Source: Lactarius indigo (lineage: Eukaryota > Basidiomycota > Agaricomycetes > Russulales > Russulaceae). From it: a DNA stretch of 64,000 bases. The notes beneath the pieces were generated by a model. It was not told the DNA's origin. It worked only from the letters and a program-made list of their open reading frames with translations, and made no database searches. The position numbers were made by a program, and so were the translations under genes. Every line of letters starts with the position of its first letter. Position 1 is the first letter of the stretch. Positions 35,104 through 48,133 of this stretch are shown in pieces. Location: positions 124,001 through 188,000 of the forward strand of contig JAFKAC010000051.1 of NCBI GenBank assembly GCA_025766275.1. Reading direction: 5' to 3'.

Positions 35104-37740
35104 GCTAGTAACTACTGATGTAGAACCGCATGTATCGCAGCTAGACGTGACCACAATAGCACCAATAGCACGTAAAACGCCTCAGGGACTGTTGAAGAAC
35201 TCAACGGGGGTCGTATTGATCTGCGAGATAAGATAAGGATAAGGAATGCACCCAACTTGGCTCCTTTCGTGTCCGCGACCCCCCATTTCCCTCCTTCCAC
35301 AAGACTGACTCGCACCAGCAAGTCAAGAGAACTCGCTCCGTACCGTACAGCTATCGTTGAAAACGGGACGAGTCTTAAGTTTGCTACAGCCGCCGTCGCC
35401 GCGGTGGAGAGAAGTTGTGCCGTGTCAAGAGTGCCGCGTAACTTTCGAGCCCTTTTACTTTTGCGTGGACTAAACTCCTACACGAACGCAAGAGAATGGT
35501 CTGAGGTATTGTGTAACACGTCACAGCACGATTCAGAGCGAGCCGCGGGAAACCTGAAGACCTATAATCATGTATGGTCGTCTGTCCGTGCAAGGCGCGC
35601 TGTTCTACCTTGTTGGTACCCTGCATGGTCAATGCAGCCCAGAAACCTGCCATGAAGAATGTAGATCGAGAGTGGAGTGCGGAATCACTTGACGTGAAGG
35701 CGTTGGCGGTGGTAGCCACTAGTGCATAACCCAGTTGAAAGAAAATGTGAGGGGAGATTATAATTGTGTAATGTTGTCGCAACTTTCAAGGGAATGGGCC
35801 CCAGGTCCATATTACTCGCACGGCGTCCTGAATCCAACCAGTGAAGCGTCACAGACGCAGACCCATGTAGCAACCATGCTCCAGTTACCGTTCGAGATAA
35901 ACAGACGGGATTAGGGTCGACACTGGCACGTCGACACACTTTAGTAGCGTCTAAGCCTGTCGCACGAAAAGGTGTTCTGCAAAGCAACCAGGGTACATCG
36001 TCGTCGTGGCTCTGCACTACAATACATTAGAGTAGAAATGGGTTTGTCGTATTTTCTTGATACGTGGATAGTATATACTATAGTAGACATCTGTGAAGCG
36101 TAAAAGGCTATCACACGCCAGCCCTGTGATAAAACACCTGCCTGACGCCAAGATAACTCGCACGCGGACGCTCAACACTTCAACACCCTACCCCGTCAAC
36201 CCACGAATACATTATCCCTGCCCCTACCTGCGCCCGTGATGCCTCCCGTGCTCGTCAGAGCCTCGGCCTAGGCCAGCATCGAGCATGCGGCTTCTTTCGC
36301 AGTGCAGCCGGCACCAGGCGGCCTTACAGGAGAAGATGCGAGCCGCCAGTAAATAGCCAGGATGCCAAACGCCTCGTAGGCACAGGACAAACAATGCCAG
36401 AGGCGGATGAGCACTGCAGCAGAGATGTATGCAGCGCAGAATCGTGAGCGAGAAGGGAGCTGCGATTTGAATGCAGAGGCCGTCCAAAATGAGGAGGGGT
36501 AGGCGACAGTAGCACGGCGCGGCGTATAGTGTGTCTGTTTCGGGAAGGACAAGTGAGAGGAGTTGGCGAGGAAATACACTCCTTGGATAAAAGGTATGAC
36601 ATGAACGACACTCGTACGAGGGGCTGCTTGTGTACTTACATTTAAAAGTCGGCAAATACGAACACATTTCATCACGCATGTGTTATACCCAATTTTATTG
36701 GGAGAGCGAAGCGGGTCTGCAGTGAGCCTACTAGAAGGAAGTCGAGGGCAGGAGAGATGGGTGCTGCGAGAATATGCGTGAGCGATTCAGGAGTCGCTGG
36801 AAACATACTCACGAATCACGTCGCTCATCTGTGCAGCGCTCGTAGTTCATACGCTTCCGCGTATTCGGGAGATTGGCCATCCTCTTCAACCTTGGCTCCT
36901 TTCTCGGTGCTCTCGTGGACCCGAATCGGCGCGCCATAAGCAAAGTTCCCATCCAGTGATGAGGGTAACAGACATTTCGGCCCCAAAGTTTAACCCTATC
37001 CCCCGTCGCCGTTGCGCAGATGGCGTACAAAGTGTGAGACGGATTGCAGACGCACAGTGAAGGAAGTGTCAATATCAGCCATCCGAGTCTCGATAGAGTC
37101 GAGATTAGGGCCGGGATTGGTGCGGCCAAGGCATCCTTGAATTCCAGGCTACGGTGTCGATGGTGGGGTATAGGGGCAACCGGAGCCGTGTAGAGGTGGA
37201 ACGAACCCTACTGGATAGGCGATAAGGACGGTTGCGGAGACAAGTGGTCGCTGTATGCATGGATGTGGGCGAATGGGGAGTAGAGATGCCATTTGGTATT
37301 TGGGCGACATTCCGTTTGTGAGCGAGAGAACTGGAATAGGAGAGATAGCGCACATTTCAACGGACAGAGCACTTTCTGACTCCGGCGACAAAAGTTCCGC
37401 TCCATTCGCTGCCCGAGTTCTCACTTTGGAGAGGGGCGATGTAAGAGGGACAGGAGGCGGCGGTTTGGTCCTATGTGTGCAGGGTCGAGATTTCTGGATC
37501 CGAGATGGCATGAGGAAGTGATATTCGGGGAAGTTGGACCAGATTTCTTGGGTCGACTTGGCATGACACTTGTCGAGCGAGAAGACGATGAGAGTGAGCC
37601 GGAGATGTCGGTTTGGCTGACAAACAGTACCAATCACCGGACGTCCGCGTTCCGTGAGTTCCGTTCCACATGAGTTCGCCATTTCATATAAATTCTTTTC
37701 TCACCACGCGGTACTTTCAACTTCATCCCGACGGAACATA
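35104..37740 (+). repeat. NLR intergenic module, promoter-like part then downstream-like part, no gene
   Basis: 35104-36060 is homologous to 45716-46790 and 53005-53930. More distantly it matches the true upstream region of genes 1 and 3 (37840-39407). 36060-37740 is homologous to 46700-48133 and 55330-56940 and resembles sequence found downstream of the genes. I see no coding exon in between, so this looks like an array position whose NLR gene has been deleted. All frames longer than 100 codons here recur in several copies with different breaks and are not supported as genes. Confidence 0.6.
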
Positions 37741-39407
37741 AGTAGTAGGTGCCGCTTTTGAATAGCCCCCACGACAATTCCATTGAGTCATTGATCGACA
37801 TTTCGCTCCTCTGCTTCCTGCGTTACAGTACAAAGTGCATACCGAGTAACTACGGCCGTAGAACCACACATACCACGGCTAGATGTGGCTGCAATGGCAT
37901 TCGAAAGCACCCGAAACGTTTTGGGGATAGTTGAATAACTCAACGGGGATCATGCTGATCTGCGATAAGATAACGATAACTTGATTGGAACGCACCAAAC
38001 TCGACTCCGTTTGTGTCCGCGACCCCTTCTGCAAGACCAACTAGAAGTGCCAAAGAGAACTCGCCCCATACCATACCGCTATTGAAGGGTCTCGAGTTTG
38101 CTACGGCTGCTGCAGTCACCGTGGCTGCCAGAGGTGGAGTGGTGGGGGGGTGTCAAAACTGCCGTGTAACCCTCGGGTCATTCTACTTTTGCACAGACGA
38201 AACTCCTACGAGTTTGAGGTACCGCGTCACACACGACTCGGAGAGAGCCACGGGAAACCTGAAGCACCATGATCTTGTACGTTCGCCAATACGTGCTACG
38301 TGTGCTGTTCTACCTTGATAGTAGCCTGTCTGGTTAGTGCGCCCCAGAAATCCGCTATGAGTAGCGCAGATTGGGAGTGAAGTGCAGAATTACTTGACGT
38401 GGATGCAGCGCTGGCGGTAGCTACTAGCGCAAAAGCCAGTCGGGAGACAAGGTGTGGGAAAGAAGGAGGGTAGATGGTCGTCGTGTGATATGATGTCTAT
38501 AAGTTGGTGAGTGTGCATAGGGACTCTGGAACGGAACTTGAAGGACAAGCGAGCGCAACTTGTGCCAAGGGAAAGGGCCGAGGCCCACACTCGTTCGCTA
38601 AACCTATCAGCGTCATGTCTACAGACACAGGCAAACGCAGCGACTACGCTCTGGTCACTGATCGAAACAAACGAACAGAACGAGGGTTGACGATGTTGAC
38701 AGGTCGACGCCCTTGAGAAAGATACTCGTCAACAAACGTTGAAAGCCACCCTGGTACGCACCTGAAAAGAGACATCCCCGCCATCACCCTTGCTCGTGGT
38801 GACCCTCCTGTGCTCTGCCACTGCCTTGTTGCACGGCGCGTCATAACTCCTAATGAGTGTACCACCTCCAGTACGCCGCAGGACTGTTCTTACATACTAT
38901 TAATTGCCAAAGATAACCCTATTCTGACTGAGGTATCGGTGCCTGGCATCGGTGTGGGCTATTGGTGATTAGGGGGCCTAGCGTCCTACGAGGGCTGGAC
39001 GAACGCTTTCACGGTATTGGGCAGATGGGAAGCGTACAACGTAGATGCATGTGGGAGAGGATCGTGGTTTCCAGTTGGATGTCGTCCCCATTTGTGAGAG
39101 GGGGCGAACGGGAGCGAAGGGGGGATAGAAAGAGCGCACATTGAGGACTGAGAAGGAGTTGCGTATCGCTGGTAAGTTACGATCCGGTCACGATTGAACC
39201 GGTCCGGATATGCCCCTATGAGCGCTTGTCTCAATCAGTCAACGCTATCAAGTCAGTCATGTGTGCTGGGCGCCGCAGGGCTGTGCTTTGTGTTGTGCGC
39301 GCTACTTGCATACACGAGACAGGGTAAACGTTCCCATCTGAGAAACCCTGTCCTCGTCTCTCATTTTCGATCTACACTCTTATCGAACTCACAGTCGCGA
39401 TAACACG
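37741..39407 (+). promoter_or_regulatory. Upstream region of NLR gene 1
   Basis: Highly similar over its whole length to 56940-58640 upstream of gene 3, up to the start codon (CTCTTATCGAACTCACAGTC just before the ATG). Conservation of a non-coding block next to two paralogues suggests that the promoter was duplicated with the gene. No TATA box could be fixed with confidence. Confidence 0.55.
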
Positions 39408-42400
39408 ATGTCGACCAGTCTCCAGGCATCCTCATCCACTCCAAACGTTCACCCGATCTTCGAGAAGGCCCTCAAAGAGTATAAGAAGAAGACCGGAAAA
39501 GAACTGTCTACCCATCCGCTTGCGGAGGAAATACAAGGCTGCGGCTCTATTGAAGCTATCCTCGCCGTACTTCAAGGGAAAGCCAACGAACTCAATCAAA
39601 ATCAGAGCAGCGACGAGCGACTCACAAAGTGGCTTACGCCGACCGTGAATGTTCTCAACGCACTCTCTTCCACCCTTGGCGAGGGCGTCGGCACAGTGAG
39701 TTCCAGTACGCTGCCTGGTCACCAGACGGCGTCCTAACATTAAATTTCAGGTATTTCCCCCCACTAAAATTATCTTTTCCGCCATGAGTATCCTCCTTGT
39801 GGTGAGTTGACCTTCTGCGTAGACTGTGATGACCCGGGACAACGCCATTTCCCACAGGCGGCAAGGGATACCGCAGCGAGCCGCGATGTACTTATCGAGC
39901 TCTTCGAGAGAATTGAAAACTTCTTTGTACGCCTCCAGACACACACTGAAGTCCCACAGACGGCACAGATGGTGAATGTGATGGGGAAAGTTATGGTCGA
40001 AGTGCTGTCTATGCTTGCGATGGCGACAAAGGTGATGTACCAAAGCCGCAGGAGTTGGTCCATCTCCCCTCCCCCAAGTTTCCCCTTGCTGAAATTGGAC
40101 CAGAAACGTTCCTTAAGAAGCTGCTGGGAAGGAACGATATTGGGGACGCGTTAGTGAGGTTGGATAAATTGGAGCAGGGGGAACTGCGGATGGTGTCTAC
40201 GCAAGTGTTAAAGGACACCAGTGATCTGAAGGACGCTACAAGTGATATTAAGGACGTCGCAAATGATATTAAGGACGTCACAAGCGATGTCAAGGAAGTC
40301 ACCAGTGATATTAAAGACGATACCAGCGAGCTCAAGGACGGTGCGTAGTTCTTCGTCTCATAACACAATTCGTATCAAACCTCCTCGAATTAGACGCGAA
40401 AGAGGCAAAAGTGATGCTAAAGCAGATTCTCGGCGATGTTAGCCCCCACCACTGTTCGTATCGTCATGACCTCACCGCGAACGCTCGTAAAAGCTCACAC
40501 ACAATACCAGGGGAGCGATTCCGAGGGTGGCTTGTTCCACCTGATCCATCGACAAACCACGCCAACGCGTTCAGCGCCCAGCACGAGAGAACCGCAGCCT
40601 GGGTTTTCAAAGAAGATATATTTAAGGACTGGGAGTCGTCCCAGTCAGGATCCTTGTTGTGGATTCATGGCAAAGGTACGGATGTTCTCACACTGCTGGG
40701 TTAACATCTCACTGACTACTCCTGCTTTTGTAGCGGGTTCGGGGAAGAGCATCCTCTGGTTCGCCATTCTGTTTTCTCCCCGTTTACAGGTGTTTATGTC
40801 CTCGGTCAGCTCTGCGATTATCCAGCATCTCATCACTCTCCGCGATGCTGGGTTAGCCTCCATTGCCTATTTCTATTTTGATTTTAGAGACGACATTAAG
40901 AAGCATCGCCGCGGGCTCCTTTCTTCACTTCTAATACAGCTTTCTTCCCGGTCCACGGATTGTCTCAATATACTCTCCCATGTCTATTCGACCTACGACG
41001 CTGGCAAGGAACTGCCCAGTGAACGTGCGTTGGTGCAATGCCTCAAAGACATGCTCATGGCGCCATCACTGTCTCAACTCCCCACTTACATCGTCTTGGA
41101 CGCCCTCGATGAATGTCCCAACACCTACGGGATACCAACTCCGCGAGGACATGTCCTCGAACTCGTAAAAGATCTTGTTGACCTGCGCCTTCCGAATCTA
41201 CACATGTGCATTACCAGTCGCTGGGAGAATGATATCCGGACCGCTCTCGAGCCTTTGGCATCGGGCCGCTTCTCCCTTCATGATCAAACTGGACAGAAGA
41301 ATGACATCAGCGAATATATCAGCGCTGTTGTTCAATCCGACCCCCAAATGAAGAGTTGGCGAGAAGTCGACAGGAGTCTAGTCATCGAGACACTCTCGGA
41401 GAAAGCCGATGGCATGTAAGGCGATAGTTCATTTTTCAATCCTTACTTCCCTAATTTTATCGTACAGGTTCCGATGGGTCTTTTGTCAGCTGGAGATGTT
41501 GAGGCATTGCCTCGCTCCCAGTCTCCGGCGTCAACTTGACGAACTACCGAAAAGCCTGGACGAGACGTATGAGCGGGTCTTGAAGGAGATTGAGTCCACC
41601 AACCAAGGCCGATACGCGCGCCGTCTGTTGCAGTGCCTTTCCGTGGCTCGTCGGCCTCTTAGTGTCGAGGAGTTCGCAGAAGTACTTGCGTTTGACCTTG
41701 ACACGACAGAGGGAGAGATCCCGAGGCTTCATGCGGAATGGCGCTGGGAAGATCAAGAGCGAGCAGTGTTATCTGCTTGTTCGAGCTTGGTTTCCATTGT
41801 TGACGGCATAAATCCCGACGGCGAAGATTGCCGGGTCGTCCAATTTTCACATTTTTCAGTGAAAGAATACCTCACATCAAATCGTCTTGTCACCGCAAGC
41901 GGAGATATATCACAGTACCACATTCTTCCCGAACCTGCGCACTTGATACTCGCACGTGCCTGCATTGGGGTTCTACTCAGCTTGGACAATCATGTTAACA
42001 AAGCGTGTAACGAGAGTAGCGACGACGAGGACACCCCTCTGCTCAAGTATGCTGCCGAACACTGGGTTTCGCATGCTCAGGTCGGGAGTGTATCGTCACG
42101 CCTGGAGGATGCGATGGAGATACTCTTTGACTTGGACAAGCCATACTTCTCGGAGTGGATGCAGATACACGACATAGACCCCTATGTATTTCGGTACTGG
42201 AAAGGACACCATCATCAACCCCTGTACTACGCAGCTCTTTGTGGATTCTATGACCAAGTTCGACGCCTCGTCCTTAAATACCCGGAGCAAATAAATTACC
42301 GTAGTGGAAACCTTGGGAGTCCCCTAGTCGCGGCCCTATCCAGGAATCACTTTCGGGTTGCCGAGCTTCTAGTTGCGCACGGTGCACGTATTAATGTTCG

Positions 42401-44093
42401 CGGACATCCCCCACTTTTCCACACAATCCGCTTTTTAGGGAATGCTCGTGTCGACGCCGTACATTTTCTGCTCAGACGTGGCGCAGATGTTAACGCCACG
42501 GAGGAGCATTTTTGGACTCCACTGCATATAGCAGCAGAAATGGGAAATCTCAAGGTAGCTCAGATATTACTCGAACACGGGGCACAAGTCGATTGTCGGA
42601 ACGACAAGGGGCAAACCCCATTACACTTGGTGTCGAACAGGAAGTCTGGCGAAGATGAAGGCGAACGTGAACGTGAACGTGCTATTCTTGCACGAATATT
42701 GGTGGAGCGCGGTGCAGACGTGATGGCACAAGATGAGGATAGGGCAATCCCGTTACATTTCGCGTCATCTTTCGCGCGGGCCGAGATTACCCGGCTGCTG
42801 CTAGACCATGGTGCAAACGCCCGGGCCGAGAATATCCAAGGCCGGAGCCCACTACACGAGGTGTCACGAGGCATCCACCAATATAAAATGTATCCTTACC
42901 TCGAACTTGGTTCTGGGGACCCTGCGTATCACCGCAAAATAGCTCCCAATGTCGCACTGCTTCTACTAGAACACGGCATAGACACGAATGCACTAGATGA
43001 GGACCACGCAACCCCGTTACATTTTGCATCCTCCCATGGGATGCTCGAGGTCACGCAACTACTGCTTGATCACGGAGCTGAAGTCAACGCACAGAACGCC
43101 GATGGCCAGACCCCATTACACCATGCCATAAACCATCACATATTCAATAATCAAGTCAATAATGCCCGTGTTGCACGGCTACTGTTGGAGAGGGGCGCGG
43201 ATGTGAATGCACGAGACAAGGACCGAGAAACCCCGTTACATTTGGCGTCTTACCACTACTCGATGGAGACCATGCTGGTGCTTCTCGACCATGGTGCAGA
43301 AACTGACGTACAGAATGCAGACGGCCAGACCCCATTACACCGAGTAACACAGAGTTCACATTATAACTCATCCCGTCATAAGCTTGCGCAGCTATTGTTA
43401 GAGCGCAGCATGGACGTAAATGCCCGAGACAAGACACAGGCAACCCCATTACATTTTGCATCCTACCATGGGCATGTCGATGTCGCAAAGGTGCTTCTCG
43501 ACCATGGGGCAAGTGCTAATGCGGAGGACATCCAGGGCCAGATTCCATTACACCGAATATCACAGAGCTTATACCATTCAGGATATGGTCCCGATGTTGT
43601 GCGGCTATTCTTGGAGCGCAGTGTGGACATAAATGCGCAAGACAAAGAACAGGCAACTCCGCTACATTTAGCATCCTACTATGGGAATAACGTCATCGCA
43701 GAGGAGTTGCTTAACCATGGGGCACGGGTTAACGCGGAAGACATCCGAGGCCAGACACCACTACACCGAGTGGTACTAGGTAATCAAGACTACCACAGTT
43801 TCACAACAGCGGAGTCGTGGGACCGAAAAAGCTATCCAAACAGAGCTGTTCATCTTGCACAACAATTACTAGAGCGCGGTGCGGATGTGAATGCACAAAA
43901 CGAAGACCACGAAACCCCGCTACACCTGGCGTCACGCCTTCGATTGCTTGAAATGGTGCGAATACTTCTCAAGCACGGAGCTAACGTCAATGTGAAGAAC
44001 TTGGAGGGAAAGTCACCTTTGCAGCTTGCTTCCAGGAGAAAGAGGAAGGCGATGAAACGATTGTTGTCAGAATACTCCGCCAATCAAGCGTGA
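39408..44093 (+). CDS. Goodbye-like/NACHT/ankyrin STAND protein, gene 1, intact
   Basis: NLR-like signalling NTPase, expected to be cytoplasmic. Fungal relatives act in non-self recognition and regulated cell death. Exons: 39408-39695, 39751-39801, 39858-40031, 40079-40340, 40394-40675, 40734-40758, 40810-41415 and 41468-44093. They total 4314 bases (1437 residues), all in phase. The fourth exon start (after CCCCCAAG) is the least certain. Residues 1-170: Goodbye-like helical domain (FEKALKEYKKKTGKELSTHP). About 215-258: heptad repeats of TSDIKDV type. 351-358: Walker A GKAGSGKS. 455-462: Walker B VLDALDE. Then a winged-helix-like part (FRWVFCQLEMLRHCLAPSLR, FSHFSVKEYL). About 820-1437: some 17 ankyrin repeats with TPLH motifs and a basic C-terminus. 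No defect seen. Its ligand is unknown; the ankyrin surface is the likely sensor. Confidence 0.88.
40217..40340 (+). repeat. Heptad-coding minisatellite in gene 1 (six units)
   Basis: Units of 21 bases coding TSDLKDA, TSDIKDV, ANDIKDV, TSDVKEV, TSDIKDD and TSELKD. Hydrophobic residues fall every third and fourth place, giving a coiled coil between the Goodbye-like and NACHT domains. Gene 3 has seven units at 59460-59594. Confidence 0.85.
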
Positions 44094-45715
44094 TACGTAG
44101 TCGTGATGAACTTGCTCTATTATACAGTATAGAAACGTTGCTTTGTTTGACAAATTCATTCGGATACACAGATTGTATATAGTAGCCATATATGGAGTAT
44201 ATTGAAGATCCCGCACGTCACCTCTGCCCAACCTGACCATTCACGAAACCGTTATCCCTGCCCCTACCCTCGCTCATGACAACGACCAGCCCAATACGGG
44301 CAATCGTCAGCGCACCGCATGTCACACAAGTTGATGTGGCCGCCGACCGCACAGCATGTAACATCACTGGCGCCTTGTGGCACCACAGGAGATGATACGA
44401 GCGCAGGTGGTAAATGGTCAGGGTGTCAACCGCCCCACGAGAATGGACAGGAAAGATAACGCCGGAAGGCAGAAACCACCGCACTAGGGAGATACGCGGC
44501 ACGCGGGATTATGCGAACGCGAAATAAAGTGACATTTGTATGCGTTGGGTTAGTCTAGAAGGGAACGAGACGTTGTGAGTGATGTTAGACGGAGGATGCA
44601 CGTCGAGTGGATTTGCCGAAACCTAGCGGGGAATTCTTGCTGGCAGATGGGAGACCCGTGTCTAGCGCTGTCTGTTAGGAGAAAGGAGAGGAGGGCGAAA
44701 TAGGGATTGATTGGTGAGGGAGCGTAGTCCTTGGAAAGGAAAGGAGTGATGTGAATGGGTTCAGTACAAGGAGGAGTGCGTAGCGCTGTGCTTACACTTG
44801 AAAGTTGGCGAGTACAAACATATTTCGTCACCGACGGACATCCGAACTTGACTTTTGTCAGTGAAGACCAGCAGCGGCACGAGCCTGCACTACGTCACCC
44901 AGGGCTGCCCATTCACGGAGGTGATGCATCACATACGCCATGACATCACCGGATCACCACCGGAGCTGCCAAAGTGGAACGAACCCTGCAGGAGGGGCAG
45001 TGGTGACTTCAGGAGAACCGCGCGCTGCGAGAATATGCGAGATCGAAGAAGTGCGACCTAGGAAGCGCAGTGTAACTGATGTATCGTGGAGACAATTCCG
45101 ATATCGGCCGTTGACCGAGTCAGAGATGCGGACCAAGGTCTGTGCCCTTGAATTTCCAGGCTTCGGTGCTGATGATGGGGCGTTGAGAACCAGATGCCCT
45201 GCAGAGACGAACCCTAATACCAGACGTGTGGTAAGGACGGTAGAGGAGGTGACTGTTCGCTGCGTGAATGAGCGCGAGTAGGTGTAGGGAGGACTATTTG
45301 GATGCCATTCAATTTCTGTGTGAGAGAACCGGAACGGGAAATGTAACGCACCCCTCAAGGGACCCCGAGCAAGAAAAAAAAATCGCAGTTGATCGCTCAA
45401 AGGGAGCTCTGCCTCTGACGCGTCGATGCCGGATCGGAGAAAAGAGAGAAGGATTCGAATCGGGAATGACACTTGTCGAGCGAGAAGACAGTGTGCGTTG
45501 CGTGGTCAGTTTATCCGGCAAGTACCGGTCGTTCCCATGTGAGTTCGCCATTTTATAGTACTGTATTCACTCTGGTGCCACATCTCACGCTCGCGAGAAG
45601 ACAGGCAGATTCCGCATTTGAAAGACTCTCGCATGACATTCCCGTTCGCATTGAGTCATTGACCGACATTCCACTCTGATCCCTAGTCATCACAACGTGC
45701 GCACCGAGTAACTAG
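44094..45715 (+). repeat. Downstream module of NLR gene 1
   Basis: Non-coding; matches 51253-53010 after gene 2, 63527-64000 after gene 3, and the split relic 7066-7326 plus 23479-24040. No gene found; the 172- and 113-codon open frames here are not conserved as proteins between copies. Confidence 0.7.
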
Positions 45716-48133
45716 TAATTACTGATGTAGGTAGAACCACATAGATCGCAGCTAGACGGGACCGCAATAGCACCAATAGCACGTAAAACGCCTCGGGGAC
45801 TGTCAAAGAACTCAACGGGGATTGTACTGATCTGCGATAAGATAACGATAAGGGATGCACCCAACTTGGCTCCATTCGTGTCCGCGACCCATTTCCCTCC
45901 TTCCACAAGACTGACTCGCACCAGAAAGTCAAGAGAACTCGCTCCGTGCCGAATAGCTATCATCGAAAACGGGACGAGTCTCAAGTTTGCTACAGCCGCG
46001 GTCACCGCGGTGGAGAGAAGTCGTGCTGTGTCAAGAATGTGTGTAACTTTCAAGCCCTCTTACTTTTGCGTGGACTAAACTCCTACACGAACGCAAGAGA
46101 ATGGTCTGAGATATTGCGTAACACATCACGGCACGACCTGGAGCGAACCTCGGGAGACCTGAAGACCCATAATCATGTACGGTTATCCGTACGCGCAAGG
46201 CACGCTGTTCTACCTTGTTGGTACCCAGCACGGTCAATGCAGCCCAGAAACCTGCCATGAGTAACGCAGATCGAGAGTGGAGAGCGGAACCGTTTGACGC
46301 GAAGGCAAAGGCGGTGCAGTGGTAGCCACTAGCGCATAAGCCAGTCGGAAAAAAAAGTGTGCAGAGGGTAGATTATCCTTGTGTAATGTTTTCGTTGATA
46401 AGTCGGTAAAAGCATAGAGATTCTGGCACAAAACCTGAATGCCTGAAGCTTGAAGGACAAGTAGTCGCAACTTTTCAAGGGAATGGGCCCCGGGTCCATA
46501 TTACACGCACGGCGTCCTGAGTCCAACCAGTGAAGCGTCAGACGCAGGCCCGTGTAGCAACCATGCTCCAGTTATCGTTCGAGATAAACAGACGGGATTA
46601 GGGTCGACACTGGCATGTTGACACACTTCAGTAGCGTCTAAGCCTGTCGCACGAAAAGGTGTTCTGCAAAGCAACCAGGGTACATCGTCATCGTGGCTCT
46701 GCACTACAGTACATTAGAGTAGAAATGGGTTTGTCGTATTTTCTTGATACGTGGATAGTTTATACTATAGTAAACATCTGTAAAGCGTAAAAGGTTCACA
46801 CGCCAGCCCTCGCACCTAGACGCTCAACACTTCATCACCCTACCCTGTCCACCCACGAATACATTATCCCTGCCCCTACCTGCGCCCGTGACGCCTCAGG
46901 CGTTCGTCAGAGCCTCGGCTTAGGCCAGCATCGAGCATCCCACATGCGGCTTCTTTCGCACTGCCGCCGGCACCAGGCGGCCTTACAGGAGAAGATGCGA
47001 GCCGCCAGTAAATAGTCGGGATGCCAAACGCCTCGTAGGCACAGGACAAACAATGCCAGAGGCGGATGAGTGCCGCAGCAGAAATGTATGCAGCGCAGAA
47101 TCGTGAGCGAGAAGGGAGCTGCGACTTGAATGCAGAGGCCGTCCATGATGAGGAGGGGTAGGCGACAGGAGCATGGCGCGGCGTATAGTGTGTCTGTTTG
47201 GGAAGGACAAGTGAGAGGAGTTGGCGAGGAAATATACTCCTTGCATAAAAGGTATGATATGAGCGACACTCGTACGAGGGAACTGCTTGTGTACTTACAT
47301 TTAAAAGTTGGCAAATACGAACCCATTTCATCACGCATGCGTGTTATACCCAATTTTATCGGGAGAGCGAAGCGGGTCTGCAGTGAGCCTACTAGAAGGA
47401 AGTAGAGGGCAGGAGGAGAGATGGGTGCTGCGAGAATATGCGTAAGCGATCCAGGAGTCGCTGGAAACGTACTCACGAGTCACGTCGCTCGTCTGTCCAG
47501 CGCTCGTAGTTCATACAGTTCCGCGTATTTGGGAGATTGGCCATCCTCTTCAACCTTGGCTCCTTTCTCGGTGCCTTCGTGAACCCGAATCGGCGCGCCA
47601 TAAGCAAAGTTCCCATCAGGTGATGAGGGTAAAGACATTTCGGCTCCAAGGTTTGACCCTGCCCGCCGTCGCCATGGCGCAGATGGCGTGCAAATTGTGA
47701 GATGGATTGCCGACGCACAGTGGAGGAAGTGTCTAATATCAGCCATCCGAGTCTCGATAGAGTCGAGGTTGAGGCCAGGATTGGTACGGCCAAGGCATCC
47801 TTGAATTCCAGGCTACGGTATCGATGGTGGGGTGTAGGGGAAACCGGAGCCGTGTAGAGGTGGAACGAACCCTACTGGACAGGCGATAAGGACGGTCGCG
47901 GAGACAAGTGCTCGCTGCATGCATGGATGTGGGCGAATGCGGAGTAGAGATGCCATTTGGCATTTGGGTGCCATTCCGTCTGTGAGTGAGAGGGCTGGAA
48001 TTGGAGAGATAACGCACATTTCAACGTACCGAGCACTTTCTGACTCCAGCGAAAAACATTTCGTTCCGTTCGCTGCCCGAGTTATCACTCTGGAGAAGGG
48101 TGATGAAGGAGGCGCAAGAGGCGGCGGCTTGGG
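45716..48133 (+). repeat. Intergenic module between genes 1 and 2, ending at a deletion junction
   Basis: 45716-46790 repeats the promoter-like part of 35104-36060, and 46790-48133 repeats 36100-37466. At 48133/48134 the sequence jumps straight into the NACHT exon. Compared with gene 1 it lacks the equivalent of about 37466-41149 (near 3.7 kb). No independent gene seen. Confidence 0.7.

Noticed and set aside
35257..37682. Several 100-180 codon frames in the NLR intergenic modules
   Set aside because: The same positions in other module copies have stops and indels, there are no domains, and several frames overlap on both strands; treated as non-coding repeat.
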